A stretch of DNA of 64,000 nucleotides from Capsicum annuum (Eukaryota > Streptophyta > Magnoliopsida > Solanales > Solanaceae), in assembly GCF_002878395.1 (NCBI RefSeq), contig NC_061119.1:12959119-13023118 (forward strand). Direction: 5' to 3'. Position 1 is the stretch's first letter, and every line of letters begins with the position of its first letter. The notes beneath the pieces were generated by a model that had not been told where the DNA came from, ran no database searches, and was given only the letters and a program-made list of their open reading frames with translations. The position numbers were made by a program, and so were the translations under genes. Below are positions 33,661 through 46,223 of the stretch, piece after piece.

Positions 33661-36600
33661 TTAACTCTCCCTAATAAGAACATCCTTGAATCTTTGCATT
33701 CTGATCTTGTGCACCATCTTCATGAAAGTTTCAATTGGAAGAAACTTGGTGAATAAATCAGCCACATTGTCGCTTGAACGAATTTGTTGTACGTCAATAT
33801 CACCATTCTTTTGGAGCTCATGTGTATAGAAGAGCTTTGGCGAAATGTGCTTCGTTCTATCTCCTTTTATGAATCCACCTTTCAATTGTGCTATGCATGC
33901 TGCATTGTCTTCATATGAAATTGTGGGCACTTTTTCATATTTTAAGCCACATTTTTCTCGAATGAGATGTATTATGGACCTCAACCACACACACTCTCAG
34001 CTTGCTTCATGAATAGCTATAATCTCAGCGTGATTTGATGAAGTGGCTACGATAGAATGCTTTACTGATCTCCAAGATATGGCAGTACCGCCATATATGA
34101 ATACATAACCTGTTTGAGGCCGAGCTTTATGCGAGTCAGATAAGTACCCAGCATCAGCATAACCAACAAGATCGGAACTGCAATCTTTAGAACAAAATAA
34201 GTCCATATCGGTGTCCCCCTTTAGATAACGTTATATGTGTTTTATCCCATTCCAATGTCTCCTAGTAGGAGCAGAACTATACCTTGCTAGCAAATTTACT
34301 GAAAAGGCAATATCAGGCCTTGTAGTATTTGCAAGATACATTAGTGCACCAATTGCACTAAGATATGGTATTTTAGGACCAAGGAGTTCCTCATTTTTTT
34401 CTTGAGGTCTGAATGGATCCTTATTCACATCAAGTGATCAAACAACCATCGGAGTACTTAATGTATGTGCTTCATCCATATAAAATCATTTCAACACCTT
34501 TTCTATATAGAAAGATTGATGGACAAAGATACCATTTGTCAAATGCTCGATTTGTAAACAAAGGCATAACTTTGTCTTTCCAAGATCTTTCATCTCAAAT
34601 TATTTCTTTAGGTAATCAATTGCCTTTTGAATCTCTATTGGCGTTCCAATAAGGTTTATGTCTTCGATATAGACAACAAGTATAACAAACTCCGACGTTG
34701 TTTTCTTTATGAAAACATATGGGCAAATTTTATCATTCGTATAAACTTCTTTAGATAAATATTCACTAAGACGGTTATACCACATGCATCCAGATTGCTT
34801 CAAACCATACAATGATCTTTGCAATCTAATGGAATACATTTCCTGAGGCTTTGAACTATATGCTTTCGGCATTTTAAATTCATCAGGAATTTTCATGTAT
34901 ATCTCATTATCAAGTGATTCATATAGATAGGTTGTTACCACATCCATCAAATGCATTCCAGGTCTCTCATGGATAGTGAAACTAAAAAGATAACGCAATG
35001 TTATTGCGTCCATAACTGGTGAATATGTCTCATCATAATCGACACCAAGCCGTTGTGAAAATCCTTGTGCAATAAGGCATGCTTTATAGCTTTGTATTTC
35101 ATTTTTCTTATTTCTGTTTCGCACAAAAACCCATTTATAGCCAATAGTCTTAACACCATTAGTTTTTTGAGTTATAGGTCCAAAAACTTCACGTTTGACA
35201 AGTGAATTCAATTCAGATTAAATTATTTCTTGCCATTTTGGCCAGTCATTTCTTTGTCGACATTCTGTGATAGACCGAGATTCAAGATCATCTCTATCTT
35301 GCATGATTTTTGTTGAAACATTGTATGCAAAGACATGATCCACTACTATTTCAGATCGATTCAAATTAGTTTTAACATCACTTGAATTTATGGATAGTTC
35401 CTCATTTTCTTGAGTCTCAGGCTCATTGATTCCTTCAGGAATATCAAAATTGCTCAAATTTTGAGCTTCCATATGAGGATCTTTCATAGTGTCATCTTGA
35501 CCATTTATTTTTCTTTTTTTAGGATTTCGATCCTTAGAACCTAATGGTCTACCACGCTTCAAGCGTGCTTTAGATTCATTAGCTATGACACTAGTGGATG
35601 GTACTTTAGAGACATCAATTTGAATTGGGATATTCTCTGCAGGAATATGTGATTTGGTGATCCTTTTCAAATCAATAAATGCATTCGGTATTTGATTTAT
35701 AATTTTCTGCAGATGAATAATCTTTTTTACTTTTTGCTCACAAATAGAAGCAAGTGGATCAAGATGAGATAGTGATGAATTTTTTCACAAAATTTCTCTT
35801 TTGATGTCACTATCTTCTTCCCCTAATTTTGGAAAAACTATCTCATCAAACCGACAATCTGCAAATCGAGCAGTGAACATATCTCCCGTTAATGTTTCAA
35901 GCTAGTGAATAATGGAGGGTGATTCAAATCCAACATAAATTCCTAACCTTCTTTGGGGGGCATCTTGGTGCGGTTTGGTGGTGCTATAGGTGCATATACA
36001 CCACACCCAAAAATTCTCAAATGAGATATATTAGTCTCTTGACCCAAAACCAATTGCAACAGAGAAAATTTATGATAATTTATCAGTCTAAGACGAACAA
36101 GTGTTGTAGCATGCAAAATTGCATGACCCCAAACAGAAGTGGGCAACTTAGTTTTCATAAAAAATGGTCTTGCTATCAACTGCATACGTTTAATTAATGA
36201 CTCAGTAAGGCCATTTTGAATGTGAACATAGGGTACAAGATGTTTCACTCTTATCCTAATCGATAAGCAATAGTCATTAAATGCTTAGGATAAAATTCTG
36301 TAGCATTATCAAGGCGAATAGACCTAATTTGATTATCGAGAAATTGTGCCCATAATCGTATTATTTGTGCCAACAATTTTGCAAATGCTAAGTTGCGAGA
36401 TGACAAAAGACACACATGAGACCATCTAAATGAAGCATCTATTAGGACCATAAAGTATCTAAATGACCCACTAGGTGGGTGAATGAGTCCACAAATATCC
36501 CCATGTATGCATTCCAAGAACGCGGGGGAATCAATCCCAACTTTTATTGGTGATGACCTCACAATCAGCTTGCCTTGATAACAAGCATTGCATGAAAATT

Positions 36601-37920
36601 CACTATTTGAAAGAACCTTCAAGTTCTTTAATGGATGCCTATTTTAATTTTCTATGATTCGTCTCATCATTATTGATCCTGGATGTCCCAGACGATCATG
36701 CCAAAGTATGAAAGTATTGGAATCAGTAAACTTTTGGTTTACTATAGAATGTGCCTCAATTGCACAAATCTTTGTCCATTACAGGCCAAAAGATAAAACA
36801 GGGAACTTTTCAATAACACATTCCTGCCCCAGAGACATTCTTGATGATACCAAGATATTCAAGATTCATCTCATCAATTGTCTTGATATGATAACCATTA
36901 ACATGTAAAACTAATATTAATATTAACATGCAAAACTAAAAATATTAACATGCAAAATATTAATATGCAATAATGAACACAACAAAAGTTCGTGCAAGTT
37001 GCACATATCGTCGTCGTCTTTTTCCTTCTTCTTTTTTATTTAATAATGACGAAATTGAAATTCCATTCACTTCAATAATAAATTATAATAATATAATTGA
37101 ACAAATCAATATGAATTAAAAACCAATACTCATGCAAAAAACTACTTTTACATGATTTTTATTCTCTAACACTTATCAGTAAATTTTTTTAAAAGAATTC
37201 ATTCTTCCATATTTACGGAACCATCACCAATCAAGTGATAAATCTTTCCTTGAGGGTGCTCGTAAAAGTCTGCTACATCCAAGCATGTAATGTCAACATT
37301 ATTTTCATAGAGAAAGTTAGCCTCGGGATTTCTCTCTTTCTTCTTTAGTGATGCTTGATAAAGGTCCACTAAGTTCTCGAGAGCACGACAGTCACATGAA
37401 TAGTATCCTTTTCCACCACATCGGATATAAGTAATTGTTTCACGTTTCTCATCTTTTTTCTTTTTGTTAGATGAATGATTAACACTCGGAACATATTTTT
37501 TTCTTGGCCATGACGATCATGACCACATCCACGACCGGGGTCGCGACCTTTTCCACGCGTTGCATGGTGAGCGTGCACATCATTTACCTCAGAGAATGGT
37601 GCAAATTCAGTTGGCTGGTTCTCATAATTTTTCATCAACAAATCATTATTTTGTTCAGCCACGAGAAGATGAGAACTCAATTCAGTATACTTCTTGAAAC
37701 CATTTTCTCGATATTGCTGCTGTAGTAGCATATTAGAGGCATGAAAAGTGGAGAATTTCTTTTCCATCATATCGTCATCATTGACCATCTCTCTACATAG
37801 TTTAAATTGAGAAGAAATTATGAATATGACAGAGTTGTATTCATGAACAGACTTGTAGTCTTAAAATCTTAGATGCATCCACTCATATCATGCTTTCGGG
37901 AGGATGACCATATTTAAGTG
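33661..37920 (-). pseudogene. Copia element A gag-pol remains
   Basis: From right to left on the minus strand: a gag segment (near 37900, no N-terminus) reading on to 37369 with QQQYRENGFKKYTELS and a His/Gly/Arg-rich stretch; gag end (ASLKKKERNPEANF, about 37350-37195); GAG-pre-integrase remains (36900-36650, EYLGIIKNVSG); integrase (36622-35943, with CNACYQGKL, HGDICG, RLDNATEF and NGLTESLIKRMQ, so D, D and E are visible); linker with LKRGRPLGSKDRNPKKRK (35670-35218); reverse transcriptase (35211-34600, MDVVTTYLYESLDNEIYMKI, SLYGLKQSG); and RNase H (34428-33661, NKDPFRPQEKNEELLGP, ending HKIRMQRFKDVL). Breaks occur between each block. The usual YVDD is YIED here. The protease region is missing between gag and GAG-pre-integrase. 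Confidence 0.88.
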
Positions 37921-40900
37921 CACTTCTCTATTCTTTTTTATTTTATAACACGTTATCAGCACGAGACTTTGCCAAATAAGGTGAGATTATAAATCTGAAG
38001 GATTTCAAGGTTAGTAATTATTTATGTTATCTTTCTTTTGCTACTACTAATATAATTATTATTGGATTTGAGAAAAAATAATTAGTTTGAAACCATTTAT
38101 ATTTTAAATTTATTCCTCAAGAACAATATTATCAAAAAGGATAATAATATGTTAGGTTCAATTCCTATCGATTCATACCTAAGACGTCTTTATATGGATA
38201 AGATGTTGAGTTTGAATCTCAATACACCATATTGATGATATTTTGATGGCTAAGGAAAAATAGTGGGTGTTTAATAAAAGGTCATGAAACATATCCCATT
38301 AATATGCTCTATTCCATGAAGTGAATATGGTAGCATAAATCTAAAAGTTGACAACTTGCTTCATTGTTGAAAGAAGACAAGTGATTGAATGCACGAATAT
38401 AAGCGTGGAGAGACAATATGATAATAATCATCCAAAGTGATAATATTTTCATACGCTTATTATGATTATAAGATATGCTAGAGAAAATTCTCTACATCAT
38501 ATGTATGCCTTAATTTGCTCCTGAAGTAGCAATATCATGAAAGTGGTTATAAGATATATAAGCTATCATAATTTGATAGGCTTAAGACACGATTATATTC
38601 CATTCTTGGAGAATGAGAATTTTGATTATTATAAGCACATATCCATTCTCTGGGGTGAATGTGATAATATTTAGTGAGGCTTATTAATATAAACGTGTAC
38701 TTGATTGTGATAGAATAACAACTCACCTCCAAAAGAGGCAAAATAGCTGAGATGAGTTATTTTGAAATCTACTTCTGAAGTAATAAATCTGAAATTTATT
38801 CATATAATAGTAAATCTGAAATTTACTAAAGCAAAAACACATATCATGGTAAACTTGGAGTTTACTAGATTAAAAGTTCATAAGTTGACATGAACGATTG
38901 CAATATCCTGAAGATGTGCATACTGAGTATTGAACATATATTGAAGAATTAGAAAATTCTTCATGAACTTTAATGTTGCTTGTTCTCATGATAAGTTGGT
39001 TGGACCAACTAATTTTGAGATTGAATCCCTCAAAATCTGAAAAGAATAAAAGGTGAATAAGGGCTCGTTCACCTATCATGTGATATGTTGAAAAGATGCA
39101 TCAATAAGATGATCACATATACATTCATGGTCAACCTACGTTTGACATTCATAAAGTTACTTGTTCAATATAAATTGAACATAATTTTTAGATTGTGTAA
39201 TCAAGATAATTCATCTTGATGATGATAGTTTTGCATTGAATGCCTTCCATAAATAGCTGAACCATTACTAATGTGAACAAAGTTTCATGTATTGGTATGA
39301 AATTTGATATATTGCATACAATAGTACTTGTATGCATTAGACCAATATATTATGATTATTTTTTCTCTGTCAATTGGTTCAAGGTTAGGAACCAACTATT
39401 CCATCTAATAGTTTTGATGTGCGGTATACGATTAATAAATATACCATGATGCACAAAGATGGATTTCTCAAAGAAGATGGAGGATGTATGTTAGTTTTCC
39501 TATTATAAGGGGGAGATTATAAGCAACTATGAAATATGTTAGGAATTATCATCAGATCCTATTCAAAAGATAATTCAAGTCAAATGCCAAAAACATCTCA
39601 TATTTAGCTGCAACTGCTCCTATTTTATGTCATTAAAGGATAAAGTCTATGCATGCGTGAAGCATGATAGACCAATCAGTTTCAAATAAAATAATTCTTG
39701 AAAAGGATAAAGAGAAAATAATCATGATAAAAAGGCAATGTGCTCTTGAAGAGCCTACGACATAACACTTCATGAAACCTTATGAGAGGTTTAAGTACCT
39801 AAAAATAATGAATTAATGAGATCTCAAAATGTTATGTCGCATTGTGAATCGATACAAAATAAGAAATCGTCAATGGTATCTTTGATACAATATCGCAATA
39901 TTGTAAAAGATTATGAGGACCTGAATTCTACGTTAATTTAAGCATGCTCACGTAGAAATATTTATCAATTGACCTGAAAGGATGTATTTTGGTAAGCGTA
40001 AAACTTATTTGATTTGCAGTCCAGACACTTGAAGATGTCACACTTGACATGTTGGATATTGTTACTTGACAAACATCTATATGAAAATCCCTAAAGGATT
40101 CAAAATGCCTGAAGTATATAAAGTTTCTGGAAAATTTTTTAGTATCCTCGTAAGATATAATTTGATGATTTGAGTATCATTGAAACTATTGTATAGTTTT
40201 CAAAAGCAATAGAGTATTCGCTTAAATGAGAAACATGCAAAAATTGAATAAGGATCCATTCCGACCTCAAGAAAAGAATGAGGAACTCCTTGGTTATGAA
40301 GTACCATATCTTAGTGCAATTGATGCACTAATGTATCTTGCAAATACTACAAGGCCTGATATAATCTTTTTTTTAGTTAATTTGTTAGCAAGTTTGCAAT
40401 CCCAATCTTATTGGTCATGCTGATTTTGGGTATTTATCTGACTTACATAAAACTCGATCTCAAATAGACTATGTGTTCATAGGTGGTGGTATTGGAATAT
40501 CTTGGAGATATACAAAGAAATCTATCGTAGCCACTTTATCGAATCATGCTGAGGTAATAGTTATTCATGAAGCAAGCCGAGAATGTGTATGGTTGAGGTC
40601 ATTGATACATCTGATTTGAGAAAAATGTGGTGTAAAATATGACAATCTACCCACAATTTTATACGGAGATAATGCATCATGCATAGCATATCTTAATGGA
40701 GGATTCATAAAAGGAGATAGAATGAAGTACACTTCATCAAAGCTTTTCTACATACATGAGCTACAAAAGAATGGTGATATCAACGTGCAACAGATTCGTT
40801 CAAGTGAAAATGTGGCTGATTTATTCACCATGTCTTCTTCAATTATAACTTTTAAGAAGATGGTACACAAGATCGGGATGCAAAGGTTCAAGGATGTTCT

Positions 40901-41335
40901 CATTAGGGGGAGCTAATCCGCATTGTACTCTTTTTTCCTTACGAGGTTTTGTCCCACTGGGTTTTATTTGTAAGGTTTTTAATGAGGCAACCGATATGCG
41001 TATTGTTAGAAATGTGTACTCTTTTTCCTTTACTAGATTTTTTTTCCTACTGGGTTTTTTCTAGTAAGATTTTAACGAGGCACATTATCTATCTATACAT
41101 TCAAGGGGGGAGGGGTGTTATAAATGTATTTACATTATAGTGAATGTCTATCAAGATCTAATAAGAACTAGTTGATATCTATCAGGATTTGATGTACTTG
41201 TCTTTTAGTGTGAAACTAGGGGCAAATTCTCCCTATAAATAGAAGGGCTTCCTTCATTGTAGATCAATCCTCAAGTGAAATAACAATTACTCTCTATTCT
41301 CTATTTTTCCAGTGTGGAACAATTGGTTCATAACA
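37921..41335 (+). mobile_element. Copia copy B, inverted within element A, 5' end damaged
   Basis: A short LTR remnant ending TTTTATAACA (to 37950) is followed by the primer-site sequence CGTTATCAGCACGAG (37951). Coding traces are very decayed: reverse transcriptase near 39880-40200 (IYMKIPKGFKMPEVYK), then RNase H at 40226-40916 (NKDPFRPQEKNEELLGYEVP, KLFYIHELQKNGDINVQQI, HKIGMQRFKDVL). The polypurine tract AAGGGGGGAGGGG (41103-41115) precedes a 220-bp 3' LTR (41116-41335, TGTTATAAATG...TTCATAACA). Its direction is opposite to element A. Loss of A's gag N-terminus and of most of B's 5' LTR at the same junction suggests insertion followed by one deletion. Confidence 0.78.
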
Positions 41336-41349
41336 ATCGCCTCCGCTTG

Positions 41350-41640
41350 AGAATCAATGACCTCGTTGGTTACAGCTGAGCCCACTTGGTCATGACTGAC
41401 ACCCCTCTTAGGTCCAGGCCACAACTCCTGGTGCATAGGCCACCACTTCGAGTCATGTCTCCACGTGTGGATCGATCCTTGTTGGTCACGGCTATGCCCA
41501 GTTGGTCACGACTGGCACCTCTCTTGGGTCCAGGCCACCACTACTGGCACACATGCCACCACTCCGAGCCACGGCCTAATGTGCGGCTCCCCACATGTGG
41601 ATCGATCCTCATTGGTCACGGATACGCCTAGTTGGTCACG
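41350..41640. repeat. GC-rich minisatellite in the leader of copia element A
   Basis: Units of about 100-125 bp share CGTTGGTCACGGCTA, CAGTTGGTCACGACTG, CTCTTGGGTCCAGGCCACCA and CCACATGTGGATCGATCC. Two and a part copies are visible. It gives spurious open frames at 41386-41677. Position between the 5' LTR and gag marks it as leader sequence. Confidence 0.75.
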
Positions 41641-41949
41641 ACTCATAAAAAAAGGAAGAAAAATAATAATATCTTAGCCTTAAACTTCAAATTTGAGATG
41701 GTAGATTTTCCTGCGGATAACGTGTTATAAAACAATAAAGAACAAAAAGAAGAGTAGAGAGAAGAGAGAGTGATTCTTATTTTCTTCTCTTGAGGGATGG
41801 ATTACAATGAAGGGCCTTCTATTTATAGGGGAAATTTGCCCCTAGTTTCACACTAAAACACAAATACATCAAATCTTGATAAACATAAAATAGATCTTGA
41901 AAGATTTTGATAGACATTCACTATAACGGATATATATCATAACAGAAGT

Positions 41950-43200
41950 GACATAGTAAAATTATTATGAAAAAATACTTGAGACGTCAAGTTAATTTAA
42001 AATAACAAAAAAAATTATCATTTTATCTCTACTTTTTTTATTAAATATTATTAATTTCTTAATACTTAAATGACTTACAATAATTAATTATGAGTGATAT
42101 AGTAAAATCACGATTGAAACAGCTGAAGCAGTCATGTCCTAAATATTTATTTTAATTTTTTAATTAAATATTTTTAATTTGTAATACGTAAATGACTTAT
42201 AATAATTATTTAAGGATAATATAATAAAATCATGATTGAAGCAGCTGAAGCAGGCATGTTGACCATGAGTAGACTGCTTCAGCTGCTTCATTGTGCCTTA
42301 TATATATATATATATGTAACTAGGTGGCTATGTCGTACTACCCACAGACCCAATATTGATCCTTGAAAATTTTGTATTTTGTATAATTCTACCATTTAAT
42401 TAAAATTTTTATTTGTTTGGTTGACTATTCCAATTTGAGTGTCACTGATATAATTTCGACAGTCAACTAAATATTTTACATCTTTTAAATTTTTTAAGCT
42501 GTTAATTATTGTGATTAATATATTTTTTATGTATTTTTTAAAAATATATAACATATTAATTAAATTTTAGATATTTTAGGTTGTTAACTATTATAATTTA
42601 TAATACTTTTATATAATTTTCAAATAATATATATCACTTTCCTTGTCCAAACTTTTATGGCATTGATAGTCAATTATATGTTTTAAATAATTTAATTTTT
42701 TTAAAATATTATAATTTATAATACTTTTTTGTATATTCTAATTTAAGTGACACAATGCTTAGATGTCCATAATAATTAATTAGGGTGATATAATAAATTC
42801 ATGATTGAAATAGCGAAGCAGACATGTCTTAAATAACTTATAGTAATTAATTAAAAGTGATATTGAAATTTTTTTATAAAATACTTGTTAAAAAGATTTA
42901 AGTGGGCATCATATAAGACGTAAAGTTTATTTTATATTAAATATTATTAATTTTTTAATATTTAGACGACTTATAATAACTAATTAGGAGTGATATAGTA
43001 AAATTACGATTGAAGCAGCTGAATAAACATGTCATAAATGTCTATTTTAATTTTTTTAAAATATTATTAATTTTTTTAATACATAAATAACATATAATAA
43101 TTAATTAGGGATGATATAGTAAAATTACGGAGAAGTCGACAGGAAGGCATGTCGAGGGACTCCTGTTTGCTCACTGTTACTTCTAATATAGGAGAATATA
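41950..43200. repeat. AT-rich repeat region with GATTGAAGCAGCTGAAGCAG units
   Basis: The phrase AATTAATTA.GAGTGATATAGTAAAATCACGATTGAA.CAGCTGAAGCAG.CATGT recurs near 42.10, 42.24, 42.82, 43.02 and 43.13 kb with an AATATTATTAATTTTTTAATA block before it. Adjacent copies are about 125 bp apart. No coding content. Confidence 0.65.
42238..42289. repeat. Perfect 16-bp hairpin
   Basis: GAAGCAGCTGAAGCAG (42238-42253) and CTGCTTCAGCTGCTTC (42274-42289) are exact reverse complements around a 20-bp loop. Each arm itself contains the palindrome CAGCTG. Confidence 0.9.
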
Positions 43201-43379
43201 AAAACAATGATATTTTAAGTATAAGGTAAACTTGTATTCACCCAACCCCATTTTATATGGCAATTAAGAGTCAATTTAATTAATTTTAGAAGTTTAATTG
43301 AATTAGTTCAACTTAATATTATAAATTAAATTTGGTTGATAAATTTTTTTATCGAAAATAATTCAAATATAATTGGCTA

Positions 43380-43620
43380 AATTTATCCCTGTATGTTGAA
43401 AAATTGGCTAAATATATTTAACTATTTTTCAAAGTAGAGGGGTAAATATGACTCAAAAGTATGACGAAGAATATATTTAGCCAATTTTTCAAAGTAGAAG
43501 GATAAACTTGACCCCAAAGTATGACAACAAGGATAAATTTGGCCTGAAAGTATGACAAGGGATATATTTAGTTAAATTTTTAAAGTAAAAAGGTAATTTT
43601 GACCCTTTTCCTTCTTATTT
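43380..43620. repeat. Repeat with AAAGTAGA.GG.TAAA.TTGACC / GTATGACAA units
   Basis: Successive copies of ATTTAGCCAATTTTTCAAAGTAGA and CCCCAAAGTATGACAA-like phrases form an irregular tandem repeat. No gene. It probably belongs to a dispersed MITE family that shares GACCCTTTTCC with the next element. Confidence 0.45.
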
Positions 43621-43719
43621 CAATGTGATTAAAAAATATTCAAAATATAATTCAAACATGTATAGTTTTAATTTCAAAAAGTAAAAGCATCACATAAAAC
43701 ATAAATTGAGATGAAATGA

Positions 43720-44820
43720 GTAATTTTTTTCTCAACTGTAATGTCATCTCTTAGATTTTAATAAGCCCCCAAACTTTACAAAAATGTTCAGATATATCCT
43801 CCATTAAAAGGTTATCTCACCAATATCCTTGACGTCCAAGTTTTGGTCCATATATACCTTTATTGTCAAGTTTTGGAAAATATATACCCCGGTTACAAAG
43901 TTTTAGGACATATATACCCCTGTCGCCGTTAATTGCTTTGCTAGAATTTTTCAATCCATTTTTCTTTTTTTTTTTTCTTAAGAAATTATATTAAACGTCT
44001 ATCAAATGTCTGTCAAATACTCTCATCTACCTCATAATCTCTTTAAATTTTCTCTAATTTGACAAAACCTCTTTGTTGTATTTTTAGATTCTTGCGTAAC
44101 CACTCCTCTCATTCATATATACATACATACAAAATGTATCCTCTTAATTGACAACTTGTTTTGTTGTCTCTATATGAACTACCACTTTTACACTTCTACA
44201 ACCCAATTTCTCACTTCGATTTTTCTTATTCTTCTTATTCTTGATGTTGGAGTTGACGGTGGTGAGGAAGATGGAGTCGGTTGATGATACTAAAGTAATT
44301 TGCAGTTGATAAATACTTTAATTCTTGATTTTTATCGCAATTGTGCATTGAGTTCTTGTAGGGTGTTCTTGATTTTTCCCATTTTTTACTTGATTATTCT
44401 TGGGGTTATGCAAGAATCGAAAAACACAACAAAGGAATTTTGATAAAATAGAGAAAATCCGAAGAGATTGTGAGGTAGATGAGAACATTTGGCGGATGGT
44501 TAATGTGTAGAAGAAGGGATGGGTTTAATTATATTTGATGTGGCAATTAAAAAGTGACGTGAAAAAATCTAATTTCTTAAAAAAGAAGACAAAAGGGGTT
44601 GAAAATTTTTAGCAAAGCAATTAACGGCAACAGGGGTATATATGACCCAAAACTTGACAACAGGAGTATATATGGCTCAAAATTTGGCAACAAGGGTATA
44701 TATTGTCCAAAACTTGGATGGTAAGGGCATTGGTGAGCTAAAATTTTACCGGATGATATATCTGAACATTTTTTCAAAGTTTATGGTCATCTTTGACCCT
44801 TTTCCCAAATAATATTGAAT
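43720..44820. mobile_element. Long terminal-inverted-repeat element, about 1.1 kb, non-coding
   Basis: The left arm (about 43775-44040) contains ATGTTCAGATATATCCTCC, TCACCAATATCCTTGACGTCC and CAAGTTTTGG, and the right arm (about 44480-44790) contains their complements. Inside each arm a roughly 30-bp unit built on CATATATACCCCTGTTGCCAAGTTTTGG recurs three to four times. The centre (44050-44480) shows no convincing coding frame. Long inverted ends fit a Mutator-like MITE, but no 9-bp duplication was confirmed. The open frame 44577-44777 is a shadow of the tandem units. Confidence 0.65.
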
Positions 44821-44849
44821 TAATAAAAAAACGGAAGAGAAAATTAAAG

Positions 44850-44962
44850 ATATAGAGTGTGTTTGGTATAAAAAAAATATTTTCTGAAAAATATTTTTCA
44901 ATTTTCTCATGTTTGAATGACTTAAATGTTCCAAAGAATACTTTTCAAATGAACTTATATAA
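44850..44962. repeat. TGTGTTTGGTATAAAA repeat fragment
   Basis: Third copy of the family at 30340-30560 and 32440-32815, truncated against the LTR fragment that follows. Confidence 0.5.
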
Positions 44963-46212
44963 TACCCCAAAAGTCCCTGGAATTTTATTTAAGATTTAGC
45001 ACAGAAAACAAGAAAAATTTTCTCAAAATGACTCAATCAACGAGTCATAGAGTGACACCAAGAGTCATGGGATGACTTGTAGAAGTAGTACCACAACCAG
45101 CTCAAGTCCCATATCACCACAACTCAGATCACGAGTCCTGGTTTGCTTAGATGAGTAGTGGTTGGATTCTTTTGAGCAGTAAAACTACTACAACAACATA
45201 CCCTCTATATTTTCACCAAGTGAGGTCTGGGGAGGGTAAGTGTACACAGTCCATATCACTAACTCAGAGCTGAGGTATAAAAAGTTGTTTCTGATAGACC
45301 CCCAACTCAAGATAAAATAATCTAGATAAAAATAGTAAAAGAACAAGAAATAATAAAAAGGGTGTATTTTCCCAGGGACAACGAGTCCTCTTCACAACTT
45401 GTAAGTTGGGACTACAAGTCGTGGGTGGCACTGAGAAACCTTACCAGAAACCTTGACTCATCCTACGAGTTATGATTAGATATCACGGGTTGCAGTGAGA
45501 CCCATAGAAACTGATTGTCCATAATTTGGACGATTTTATTAGAGTCAAACTTGTAATTTTCATTGTTTTAATTCCTAAACTAAGTCATTTTAGGGTTAAT
45601 TAGAAGGAGATTTAGGGGATTTCAGTCGACCATTTGTCCTCACAATTCGAAAACACTCAAAAATATTAATTTATATGCTTAAAGTTCTCTCAAGGCAAGT
45701 TAGGATTCTTCTAAGAAAGTTTCAAAAATTCTCAAGTATTAGCATGATTTCTTCACTCATGTACGCGCGATTTAACAATGGATATCCTTTCACCCATTAT
45801 GTCCAAAAGAAATCAGAAAAACTAAGTATTTCGTGATTCTTATATTAGGGTTCATACCTAGTTTATGAATTTCCTTCAATTTCAGTTTTCCCGTGATATT
45901 TACACTACGATGACATGTTTTTCCATAATTTTAAACATGTTTTTCCATAATTTTACATCAATTATATCATATTGTTCCCATGATTTAACAATAGCCTAAT
46001 TCTACAGTAAATCTCACATGTTTTGATTATGTTTTCAGAATACTAGAATTTAGCATGAATATGCATGTTTAGTTTTCAAGTTATACAGTCTTTAGAATAC
46101 CTTCAGACAAGTTAGCTTTTGATCCAGTTTTAGAACACCATTTTTATATGAGCTATTAGTATAACCAGGTTAAGAGTAGTATTTAGCACCGAGTTGTATT
46201 AAGATTTCAGTT
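44963..46212. mobile_element. Gypsy-type LTR fragment
   Basis: ATAATACCCCAAAAGTCCCTGG at the left resembles the starts of long chromovirus LTRs, and the body has the ACGAGTC / GAGTCATGGGATGAC style repeats seen in LTRs of this group. No coding sequence. It is interrupted by a SINE (45187-45310) and truncates copia element E at the right edge. Confidence 0.45.
45187..45310 (-). mobile_element. TS-type SINE fragment
   Basis: Minus-strand reading: GGGGGTCTATCAGAAACAAC, then GTACACTTACCCTCCCCAGA, CCTCACTTGGTG and GGGTATGTTGTTGTAGT. This matches the 3' body and TTG tail of the Solanaceae TS SINE family. The tRNA-like head was not identified, so it may be 5' truncated or diverged. Confidence 0.75.
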
Positions 46213-46223
46213 CATCCAAGGTT

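Larger units (their letters stand above)
33336..41944 (-). mobile_element. Ty1/copia element A, TSD GAAGT, with an inverted copia copy B inside
   Basis: LTRs 33336-33551 and 41723-41944 read TGTTATGATATATATC...TTTTATAACA on the minus strand. The duplication GAAGT is perfect (33331-33335 and 41945-41949). On the minus strand the sequence after the right LTR is CGTTATCCGCAGGA, the primer site region, and AAGGGGGAG precedes the left LTR as the polypurine tract. Element A's pol lies at 33661-36900 and the rest of its gag at 37195-37920. Between gag and the 5' leader sits copy B in plus orientation. Confidence 0.9.

Noticed and set aside
41386..41677. Frames rich in Arg, Pro and His
   Set aside because: Leader minisatellite of copia element A read in two frames.
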